In this document: piece after piece, positions 5,840 through 10,858 of the stretch
Layout of the letters: each line of letters starts with the position of its first letter
Position numbering within the stretch: position 1 is the first letter of the stretch
From: an uncultured Eubacteriales bacterium
GTDB lineage: Bacteria > Bacillota > Clostridia > Oscillospirales > Oscillospiraceae
Assembly: GCA_902475455.1 (NCBI GenBank)
Contig: CABRZO010000079.1
Coordinates: forward strand, 1 to 10,858
DNA length: 10,858 nt
Direction of reading: 5' to 3'
Made by a program: the position numbers and the translations under genes
The notes under the pieces: generated by a model
What the model was told of the DNA's origin: nothing
The model's input: the letters and a program-made list of their open reading frames with translations, nothing else
The model's database searches: none

Positions 5840-6844
5840 CTATTTTACCGTCCAGGCGGCAGGGAGAAAGAGCTCGCCATATTTGGCCATGGCATAGGAG
5901 TCGGTCATACCGGCGATATAGTCCGCCACCGCCCGGCTCTTGCCCTCTTTTTCCCGGATATACTGGAACTCGGAGGGCAGCTCGTCGGCGTTGCTGTCGT
6001 AGTATTCAAACAGCCGCAGCAGCACATCCTGGGCCTTGCCCTCCTCCCCCTTGGCCCGGGGGTTCCGGTAGACGTACTCAAACATGAATTGCCGCAGATC
6101 CTCCATGGCCTCGGCGATCTCCGGACTTTGGCAGATCTCGTCCTGTCCCTCGCTGGCGGCAATCACGTCGCAGGTCAAGGTATTGATGCGCTGGGAATAG
6201 GTATAGCCCAGGGCCTGTTTCAGGTAAACGGGTATATCAATGGGAAAGATGATTTCGCCCCGGATGGCGTCGTCGATGTCGGCGTTGATGTAGGCGATGC
6301 GGTCGGCAAACCGCAGGATCTGGCCCTCCAGGGTTTCCGCCCGGTCCTCTCCGGTGTGGCACAGAATGCCCCGGCGCACCTCATAAGTGAGGTTGAGGCC
6401 GTCCCCGTCCTTCTCCAGCAAGTCCACCACCCGCAGGGACTGGACGTTGTGGTGGAAGCCCCCGGGGAGCACCTGGTTCAGAATCCTCTCCCCGGCGTGG
6501 CCGAATGGAGTATGGCCCAGATCGTGGCCCAGGGCGGCGGCCTCGGTCAAATCCTCGTTGAGGCCCAGACCCCGGGCAATGGTCCGGGCGATTCGGTCCA
6601 CCTCCAGGGTGTGCGTCATCCGGGTCCGGTAATGGTCTCCCTCCGGCCGCAGAAACACCTGGGTCTTGTGCTTCAGCCGACGGAAAGCCTTGGAGTGAAT
6701 GATCCGGTCCACATCCCGCTGAAAGCAGGTGCGCAGCTCCTCCTGTTCCTCCGGCCGGGCCCGTCCCCGGGACTCGGCTGAAAGGCAGGCCCGGGGGGAC
6801 AAAATACGACGTTCGTTTTCCTCTGTTCGCTCCCGATGCAGCAC
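5840..6844 (-). CDS. dgt: Deoxyguanosinetriphosphate triphosphohydrolase-like protein (HD family)
   Basis: Dgt-type HD phosphohydrolases remove the whole triphosphate from a dNTP, yielding a deoxynucleoside, and so tune dNTP pools. Numbered from the GTG start, the metal ligands are His78 (MTHTLEV), His107-Asp108 (GHDLGH) and Asp181 (FADRIAY). The family hallmark HSKAFRRLKHKTQVF (50-64) is intact. The 334-residue length fits the short Clostridia type. GTG at 6844 is preferred because GGGGAGA lies seven bases before it and the protein then opens with RERTEENERR, as in homologues. An in-frame ATG at 6892 would add 16 residues, has only a weak AAGGG site and falls inside an inverted repeat. dnaG follows 58 bp downstream. 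Substrate preference among dNTPs cannot be read from the sequence. Confidence 0.93.
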   Translation of the reverse strand: MLHRERTEENERRILSPRACLSAESRGRARPEEQEELRTCFQRDVDRIIHSKAFRRLKHKTQVFLRPEGDHYRTRMTHTLEVDRIARTIARGLGLNEDLTEAAALGHDLGHTPFGHAGERILNQVLPGGFHHNVQSLRVVDLLEKDGDGLNLTYEVRRGILCHTGEDRAETLEGQILRFADRIAYINADIDDAIRGEIIFPIDIPVYLKQALGYTYSQRINTLTCDVIAASEGQDEICQSPEIAEAMEDLRQFMFEYVYRNPRAKGEEGKAQDVLLRLFEYYDSNADELPSEFQYIREKEGKSRAVADYIAGMTDSYAMAKYGELFLPAAWTVK

Positions 6845-6851
6845 AGCCCAT

Positions 6852-6857
6852 CTCCCC
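6852..6857 (-). promoter_or_regulatory. Ribosome binding site supporting a GTG start for dgt
   Basis: On the minus strand, GGGGAGA lies seven bases before the GTG at 6844-6842. It is a better match and spacing than the weak AAGGG in front of the ATG at 6892. Confidence 0.6.
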
Positions 6858-6883
6858 TTTCGGTTCTGGTATAAATGAAATAC

Positions 6884-6901
6884 GTTTTTCATTTGAAAAA
6901 C
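6884..6901. repeat. Inverted repeat upstream of dgt, possible operator
   Basis: GTTTTTCA-TT-TGAAAAAC has perfect 8-bp arms and a 2-bp centre. The arm matches the half-site of the palindromes between degV and the DUF1836 gene. It covers the alternative ATG of dgt and may overlap a weak promoter (TTCAAA, 17 bp, TTATAC on the minus strand). A regulatory role is inferred. Confidence 0.4.
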
Positions 6902-6966
6902 CCTTCTTTTCTTTTGGTTTTTTTGAGGTGATTTTCATTTTTTGGCGTCCTGTCGAAAAAAACTCA

Positions 6967-6995
6967 TTGACAAACGACGGTTTTTATATTAGAAT
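6967..6995 (+). promoter_or_regulatory. Promoter of the tRNA-Ser pair
   Basis: A perfect TTGACA (6967-6972), a 17-bp spacer and TAGAAT (6990-6995) give a near-consensus sigma-A promoter. It lies about 30 bp before the first tRNA gene, as expected for a stable RNA unit. Confidence 0.85.
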
Positions 6996-7025
6996 ACCAT
7001 TCGTATCTGTGAGATGCACCGGTCT

Positions 7026-7116
7026 GGAGAGATGTCCGAGCGGTTTATGGAGCTGGTCTTGAAAACCAGTGACTCTGTCAAAGGAGCCGTGGGTTCGAAT
7101 CCCACTCTCTCCGCCA
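7026..7116 (+). tRNA. tRNA-Ser (anticodon UGA)
   Basis: The 91-nt sequence folds as a class II tRNA. The acceptor arm pairs GGAGAGA (7026-7032) with TCTCTCC (7106-7112), followed by G73 and an encoded CCA. The anticodon stem CTGGT/ACCAG holds the loop CTTGAAA with anticodon TGA at 7060-7062. A long variable arm lies between the anticodon and T arms, as in serine tRNAs, and the T loop GTTCGAATC is present. It reads UCN-type codons, chiefly UCA and UCG. Confidence 0.96.
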
Positions 7117-7162
7117 CATCTTATTCCATTGTAACTGAATCACCTTGACAGGACCTCGGCTT

Positions 7163-7253
7163 GGAGAAGTACTCAAGTGGCCGAAGAGGCGCCCCTGCTA
7201 AGGGCGTAGGGCGGGTGACCGTCGCGAGGGTTCAAATCCCTCCTTCTCCGCCA
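7163..7253 (+). tRNA. tRNA-Ser (anticodon GCU)
   Basis: The acceptor arm pairs GGAGAAG (7163-7169) with CTTCTCC (7243-7249), followed by G73 and an encoded CCA (7251-7253). The anticodon stem CGCCC/GGGCG carries the loop CTGCTAA with anticodon GCT at 7197-7199. A long variable arm (around 7207-7226) and the T loop GTTCAAATC complete a class II serine tRNA. It decodes AGC and AGU. It lies 46 bp after the UGA tRNA and no separate promoter is visible, so the two are probably cotranscribed. Confidence 0.96.
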
Positions 7254-7291
7254 AAAAACTGGTTGACAAGATCTTGTCAACCAGTTTTTTT
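7254..7291 (+). terminator. Intrinsic terminator of the tRNA unit
   Basis: A fully self-complementary stem centred on GATC (7270-7273) pairs AAAAACTGGTTGACAAG with its exact complement and ends in seven T residues (7285-7291). It begins at the base directly after the encoded CCA of the second tRNA. Confidence 0.93.
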
Positions 7292-7340
7292 GTACCACAC
7301 AAAACCATTGCGCACACCATTAGGAAAGGACAGACAAACC

Positions 7341-8117
7341 ATGAACGGGACTATGTGCGGTGAGTTGGAGGGGCTGCTGCGGCAGGCCCGGAAGATCATT
7401 CTGGATGAGCAGGCTCTGGCGGATGTGACCGTCAAGGGGCGGGCCAATTTTGTCACCCGCTGCGACACCGGCGTTCAGAGCTTTTTACAGGGAGAACTGG
7501 GGCGGCGCTGGCCGGACATCCAGTTTCTCGGCGAGGAGGGTGGCTTTGCCTCTATTGATCCCACCGGCCAAGTCTTTGTGCTGGACCCGGTGGACGGCAC
7601 CGCCAACCTGATGCACCACTTCGGCCACAGCGCCATCTCCCTGGCCCTGGTGGACAACGGGGAACCGGTAATGGCCCTGATCTACGATCCCTTCCGGGAC
7701 GAGATGTTCACCGCCCAGCGGGGCGGCGGCGCCTTCTGCAACGGAAAACCCATCCACGCCAGCACCGCCCCCAGCCTCGCCCGCAGTGTGATCGCCGTAG
7801 GCACTTCACCCTACGATCACCAGCTGTCCCAGGTCAACTTTGCCCTGTTTCAGGAAATTTTTGACCACTGCGAGGACATCCGCCGCACCGGCTCTGCCGC
7901 CCTGGATCTGGCCTATGTGGCCGCAGGACGAGTGGAGGGCTATCTGGAGCGCAATTTGAAACCCTGGGACTTTGCCGCCGGCATTCTGCTGGTGACTGAG
8001 GCGGGAGGCCAGGCCTCAGACTGGACCGGAAAGGCCCCCTGCCCCACCCAAAACGCCGACATTCTGGTGGCTGCCCCGGCAGTGTATGATGAACTGCTGG
8101 AACTGGCCCGGAAGTAA
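7341..8117 (+). CDS. Inositol monophosphatase family phosphatase
   Basis: This is a magnesium-dependent, lithium-sensitive-type sugar phosphatase of the FIG superfamily. The 258-residue product has the normal length (about 250-270) and all metal-site motifs: Glu65-Glu66 in LGEEGG, the signature DPVDGTANL (82-90) with Asp82 and Asp85, and the C-terminal KPWDFAAG with Asp210. RRTGSAALDLAYVAAGRVEG (181-200) matches the family's substrate-side block. The ATG at 7341 follows AGGAAAGGA at a slightly long spacing of ten bases; the next in-frame ATG (7353) has no better site. The frame is open further upstream only because it runs through the tRNA gene. It stands alone between two terminators and I see no clear promoter in the 49-bp gap. 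The substrate (inositol phosphate, fructose bisphosphate or a 3'-phosphonucleotide) cannot be decided from sequence. Confidence 0.92.
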   Translation: MNGTMCGELEGLLRQARKIILDEQALADVTVKGRANFVTRCDTGVQSFLQGELGRRWPDIQFLGEEGGFASIDPTGQVFVLDPVDGTANLMHHFGHSAISLALVDNGEPVMALIYDPFRDEMFTAQRGGGAFCNGKPIHASTAPSLARSVIAVGTSPYDHQLSQVNFALFQEIFDHCEDIRRTGSAALDLAYVAAGRVEGYLERNLKPWDFAAGILLVTEAGGQASDWTGKAPCPTQNADILVAAPAVYDELLELARK

Positions 8118-8131
8118 AGGTTGCCGCAAGC

Positions 8132-8168
8132 AAAAACACCATCCGATGAAAATCGGATGGTGTTTTTT
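8132..8168. terminator. Intrinsic terminator between the phosphatase gene and sleB
   Basis: A perfect 16-bp stem pairs 8132-8147 with 8152-8167 around a GAAA tetraloop and ends in six T residues. The A tract on the other flank gives a T tail in the opposite direction too, so the hairpin probably ends both convergent transcripts. Confidence 0.93.
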
Positions 8169-8185
8169 GATTTCCGGCATCAACC

Positions 8186-8845
8186 TCAGGCACAGAAGCG
8201 ATGGTTTCCGATCACGGTGATCAGGGGCCGGGACCAGATCCAGGCGCTGGTAGCGGTGGCCGGGTTAAAATAATAGATGGCGCCGCCGGTGGGGTCCGCC
8301 CCGTTCAGGGCCTCCCGGGCCGCCTGGTAGGCGGAGTCTGCAATGGGCTGATCGATCTGCCCGTCGTACATGCAGCTGAAGGCCCCCTGCTCATAGACCA
8401 CACCGGAGATGGTGTTGGGGAACGAGGGGTGCTCCACCCGGTTCAGGATAACGGCACCCACCGCCACCTGTCCCGTGTAGGGCTCGCCCCGGGCCTCGGC
8501 GGAAATGACTTTGGCCAGCAGATAATAGTCGCTGTCGCTGACGGAAGTGGCGGAGGACATCCCCAAAGCCTTCTGGGTGGCGCTGCCCACCACGCCGTCC
8601 ACTGTCAGGCCGTTTTTGCTCTGGAAGTAGCGCACCGCCGAGGTGGTCTGGCTGCCGAATACACCGTCCACACTGCCGGTATAATAACCCCAGTTCTTCA
8701 ATTTGGTTTGGATGGTAGTGACCGCGCTGCCCCGGTCGCCCTCCCGATAGGTGGCGGCACTGGCGGGAATCGCGATCAGGGTAAGCACCATTGCGGCGGT
8801 CAATGCCAGCAGCAGAAACCGGCGCATCGGGTTCAAATGTCTCAT
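8186..8845 (-). CDS. sleB: Exported cell wall hydrolase, SleB type
   Basis: SleB-type enzymes are lytic transglycosylases that cut spore cortex peptidoglycan during germination. From the ATG at 8845 the product is 219 residues. A signal peptide (about 1-30: Arg8-Arg9, a hydrophobic stretch FLLLALTAAMVLTLIAIP, and an ASA cleavage motif) is followed by one peptidoglycan-binding repeat (33-95, with GDRGSAV, VDGVFG and TVDGVVG) and a Hydrolase_2 catalytic domain (107-219) with the expected glutamate Glu117 in SAEARGE. AAAGG lies upstream at a long spacing; earlier in-frame starts would put charged residues before the signal peptide. No ypeB partner is adjacent, unlike Bacillus sleB-ypeB. A relative with a role in vegetative wall turnover is possible. 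The domain call is firm; the germination role is inferred. Confidence 0.88.
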   Translation of the reverse strand: MRHLNPMRRFLLLALTAAMVLTLIAIPASAATYREGDRGSAVTTIQTKLKNWGYYTGSVDGVFGSQTTSAVRYFQSKNGLTVDGVVGSATQKALGMSSATSVSDSDYYLLAKVISAEARGEPYTGQVAVGAVILNRVEHPSFPNTISGVVYEQGAFSCMYDGQIDQPIADSAYQAAREALNGADPTGGAIYYFNPATATSAWIWSRPLITVIGNHRFCA

Positions 8846-8875
8846 TTCATATTCCGACCTTTCGCCTTTTGGGGC

Positions 8876-8905
8876 TAGTTTAGACACCAGCTCCATAAAA
8901 TATAC
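8876..8905 (-). promoter_or_regulatory. Possible forespore-type (sigma-G-like) promoter of sleB
   Basis: In the 119-bp gap before sleB I see no good sigma-A promoter. On the minus strand GTATA (8905 to 8901), 18 bp and TAAACTA (8882 to 8876) partly match the sigma-G pattern GHATR and CATNHTA: the -35 fits fully and the -10 only in part. Bacillus sleB is sigma-G dependent, so the idea is reasonable but weak. Confidence 0.25.
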
Positions 8906-8964
8906 ACGCAAACGATCGAAACACCGGAGCAGCACTTTCTGCCACGTTCAAAAAACATTCGTTT

Positions 8965-9570
8965 TCAGTATTGCGCCAACTGTTTTCGTTCCGACTCCGT
9001 CAGCGGTCGGTAGGTTCCCTTCTCCAGGGATTCGTCCAGCAAAATCCCTCCAAAGGCCACCCGCCGCAGAAAGACCACGGTGCATCCCACCGCCTCCAGC
9101 ATCCGCTTCACCTGGTGGCGCTTGCCCTCGGTGAGCCACAGGTGGCCACAGACCGCCGGGGTCTCCGGGGCCTCCAACAGCAAATGACGTCGATTAGGGA
9201 ACAGAGGCTCTTGGATATCTTCCAGCTTTCCCTGGCACAGCACCTCCACCCGGGCAGGCCGGGTGGGCGCAGCCAAGCCCTTCAGGTGGACCCCCAGCTC
9301 CAGCTGCTCCAGCTCTCCGGGGCCCAGCTCCCCTGCCGCCCAGAACAGGTACTGCTTTTCCACATGGTTTTCCGGGTCCAGCAGCCGGTGGTTGAGTTTT
9401 CCATCGTCGGTGATAATCAACAGCCCCTCGGTGTTGCGATCCAACCGCCCCAGCGGAAATAAGCCCTCCCGTTCCTCCGGAGGAAAATAGTCCAGCACCG
9501 TCCGGTGTTCCGCGTCCCGGCAGGCGCTGACACAGCCGGCGGGTTTATAAAAATGATAATAGCGATTCAC
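8965..9570 (-). CDS. RsuA/RluB/RluE family rRNA pseudouridine synthase, without S4 domain
   Basis: The enzyme isomerises a specific uridine in ribosomal RNA to pseudouridine. The 201 residues begin directly with the catalytic fold (YHFYKPAGCVSACRD, 5-19), carry the family signature GRLDRNTEGLLI with nucleophile Asp44, and end with EGKRHQVKRMLEAVGC (147-162) and FGG (173-175). The N-terminal S4 RNA-binding domain of E. coli RsuA is absent, making it RluE-like in architecture, so the target (16S or 23S) is uncertain. The start is GTG with GAGG eight bases upstream; no in-frame alternative precedes it in the short gap to the recombinase. sleB lies 119 bp downstream on the same strand, with no clear terminator between. 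The family is secure; the target site is not. Confidence 0.9.
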   Translation of the reverse strand: MNRYYHFYKPAGCVSACRDAEHRTVLDYFPPEEREGLFPLGRLDRNTEGLLIITDDGKLNHRLLDPENHVEKQYLFWAAGELGPGELEQLELGVHLKGLAAPTRPARVEVLCQGKLEDIQEPLFPNRRHLLLEAPETPAVCGHLWLTEGKRHQVKRMLEAVGCTVVFLRRVAFGGILLDESLEKGTYRPLTESERKQLAQY

Positions 9571-9617
9571 AACAGTTTCCTCTCCTCGGCTTCAGTTTGC
9601 ATTTACATGGACACGAA
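9571..9617. other. Short gap between recombinase and rsuA-like gene, candidate element boundary
   Basis: These 47 bp hold the rsuA-like ribosome binding site (rightmost GAGGAGAGG on the minus strand) and little else. No terminator hairpin or obvious repeat is visible. If the recombinase belongs to an integrated element lying to the right, one attachment site should fall here or in the gene ends on either side. The sequence alone cannot show it, because the partner att copy lies outside the window. Confidence 0.3.
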
Positions 9618-10838
9618 TCACTTTCCCTGCGCCTCCCACCGGGCAAAGGCCCCTTCCATAGACTTGGCCACATCCTCTGGGCGGCGGTACTTTACCTTCG
9701 CATAAATGTCCATAGTAACCTTATAATTTGCATGGCCCGCCAGGTACTGCACGATCTTGGGATCCACCGAAGCGTGAATCAGATTGGTGATATAGGTGCG
9801 GCGCAGGGTGTGGGGCGTCACCTCAAAGTCCAGGCTGTAAACACAGTGGCCGTTCCGCCGCGCCTTCTCCCCCAGTTTCGGATCAAGCATATATTTTACA
9901 TACTTCCCCTCCACCAGCTTGCGGGCCATTCTGGGTTTGGCGGTGCGCGTCACAATATAGCGCCACAGCCCCTTGAACTGGCTGTAGGACAAGGGGCCAC
10001 CCTCCCGGTTGGCCACCACGTACGCCGAAGTGGAAGTTGCTTTGGCTTCCCGCAAGCATGCCGCCAATGGATCCGGCAGCGGCACATCCCGCTCCGCCGC
10101 CTTGGATTTCAGTTCCGTCAGGATCACTGGCCGGTTGTGCTCCGTGTGCCATGCCCTTTTTACCGACAGATAGGGAGCCTCCCCATCCAGGTGAACGCAG
10201 TCCCATTGCAGCGCCAGGATCTCCTCCCGCCGCAGGCCCGCATACAGCCCCAGCATCACAAACACATAGGGCGGCAGCCCCCGAACGGCAGCCAGCAGCC
10301 GCTCCGCCTGCTCATCCGTCAGCGCCGGTTTGTCCTCCCGGGGACGGCCGCCTCCTTTGGCCTGGATGTATTTTGCAGGGTCCTCGGCAATCACCCGGCT
10401 GGCTGCTGCCGACCGAAATATCGCCCGGTAGAGCAGCACCACCGATTTATAAACTGATGCAGATTTTGGGGTAACGGGAACGAGGGCCCGCCGAATGTCC
10501 TCCGGGGTTACTTCAGCCATATGCCTCTGCCCCAGCTCTTTGACGATATGCCGCCGCACCTTGGATGTATAATCCGTCAAAGTGGTGGCCCGGACATAGG
10601 CCGATTGCATCATCAGCCACTTTTCACAATACTCCGCCACTGTAGGGGACTGTTTACAAAGCAGGGCGTGATGAATCCGCCTCTGTGCTGCCTGTTCCTT
10701 TTCGTATAGCGCTTGCCAGGTCTTGCCATAGAGATAGATCCTCTTCCCTGTCTCATCTTTCAGGCTGGTCCGGTAGTATTGATAGCCCTTGATTTGAACC
10801 GTATGGTATTGGGGGATTTGCAAACCTTCAGACTTCAA
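9618..10838 (-). CDS. int: Tyrosine recombinase / phage-type integrase
   Basis: The protein catalyses site-specific integration and excision of a mobile element through a covalent 3'-phosphotyrosine intermediate. The 406 residues have an N-terminal arm-binding-like region (about 10-60, basic and aromatic), a core-binding SAM-like domain (65-160: TVAEYCEKWL and onward) and a catalytic domain (172-395). The active site is complete: Arg203 (AGLRREE), Lys244 (ELKSKAAERDVPL), His343 and Arg346 (TPHTLRRTY), His369 (LAGHANYKVT) and Tyr379 (MDIYAKV). A basic, Lys/Arg-rich insertion (about 300-335) precedes the His-x-x-Arg box. The chosen start is TTG with GGAGG nine bases upstream; the frame stays open to the window edge, so a start further right is possible. 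Base composition matches its neighbours. No excisionase is in view. Confidence 0.93.
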   Translation of the reverse strand: MKSEGLQIPQYHTVQIKGYQYYRTSLKDETGKRIYLYGKTWQALYEKEQAAQRRIHHALLCKQSPTVAEYCEKWLMMQSAYVRATTLTDYTSKVRRHIVKELGQRHMAEVTPEDIRRALVPVTPKSASVYKSVVLLYRAIFRSAAASRVIAEDPAKYIQAKGGGRPREDKPALTDEQAERLLAAVRGLPPYVFVMLGLYAGLRREEILALQWDCVHLDGEAPYLSVKRAWHTEHNRPVILTELKSKAAERDVPLPDPLAACLREAKATSTSAYVVANREGGPLSYSQFKGLWRYIVTRTAKPRMARKLVEGKYVKYMLDPKLGEKARRNGHCVYSLDFEVTPHTLRRTYITNLIHASVDPKIVQYLAGHANYKVTMDIYAKVKYRRPEDVAKSMEGAFARWEAQGK

Positions 10839-10846
10839 AACGCAAC

Positions 10847-10851
10847 ACCTC
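10847..10851 (-). promoter_or_regulatory. Ribosome binding site supporting a TTG start of the recombinase
   Basis: On the minus strand GGAGG lies nine bases before the TTG at 10838-10836. No ATG or GTG lies in frame between this site and the core of the N-terminal domain, which makes the rare TTG the best start. Confidence 0.6.
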
Positions 10852-10858
10852 CAGCCTC

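Noticed and set aside
5732..6781. Long plus-strand frame opposite dgt and the dnaG start
   Set aside because: It is an antisense shadow that runs across the gene gap and has no family features.
6842..6892. dgt start at the ATG at 6892
   Set aside because: It is possible, but its AAGGG site is weak, it lies inside an inverted repeat, and the extra 16 residues do not resemble family N termini. GTG at 6844 has the better site.
7026..7253. Serine tRNA genes as integration target of the recombinase
   Set aside because: They are intact, more than 2 kb from the recombinase and separated from it by ordinary chromosomal genes.
7254..7291. Perfect palindrome considered as a recombination or operator site
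   Set aside because: It follows the tRNA CCA directly and ends in a T run, so it is fully explained as an intrinsic terminator.
7161..7340. Upstream extension of the phosphatase reading frame through the tRNA-Ser(GCU) gene
   Set aside because: The extension overlaps a complete tRNA and its terminator. The gene has a start with a ribosome binding site at 7341.
9597..10457. Plus-strand frame opposite the recombinase
   Set aside because: The minus-strand recombinase has a full catalytic set and this frame has no features.

Overview
The window looks like chromosomal, mostly housekeeping DNA from a GC-rich, spore-forming member of the Clostridia, most likely an Oscillospiraceae-type gut bacterium. 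This is inferred from the SigA-type sigma factor, the dgt-dnaG-rpoD cluster, the DegV and DUF1836 families, an exported SleB-type cortex hydrolase, strong AGGAGG ribosome binding sites and high GC in the coding regions against AT-rich promoters. I cannot name the genus from sequence alone.

Layout from left to right. Positions 1-237 hold a leftward promoter pair that probably serves a gene off the left edge, and the rightward promoter of metAA. metAA (238-1173, +) encodes homoserine O-acetyltransferase and ends at a strong terminator. degV (1219-2049, -) and a DUF1836 regulator (2220-2729, +) are divergent. The AT-rich 170 bp between them carries three copies of a palindrome of the form AGTTTTTCAAAAACT, placed over or beside both promoters. 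A leftward cluster follows: dgt (6844 to 5840), dnaG (5781 to 4039) and rpoD (4042 to 2792), with dnaG and rpoD overlapping by 4 bp. Two serine tRNA genes (UGA and GCU anticodons, both with encoded CCA) share a near-consensus promoter and a perfect terminator at 6967-7291. An inositol-monophosphatase-family enzyme (7341-8117, +) converges on a secreted SleB-type hydrolase (8845 to 8186, -). Upstream of sleB on the same strand are an RsuA-family pseudouridine synthase without an S4 domain (9570 to 8965) and then a tyrosine recombinase (10838 to 9618), which probably marks one end of an integrated element lying mainly beyond the right edge.

How the genes relate. Dgt (dNTP pool), DnaG (primer synthesis) and RpoD (housekeeping transcription) form a variant of the bacterial macromolecular-synthesis cluster. 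The DUF1836 protein is the obvious candidate to bind the palindromes and control itself and degV. DegV proteins bind fatty acids, so this would be a small lipid-linked regulatory circuit. The other genes are independent single-gene units.

There is no CRISPR array, toxin-antitoxin pair, defence island, IS element or riboswitch that I can support. The most interesting unexplained signal is the DUF1836/degV operator set, with a related inverted repeat in front of dgt. The second is the recombinase lying only 47 bp from the pseudouridine synthase start.
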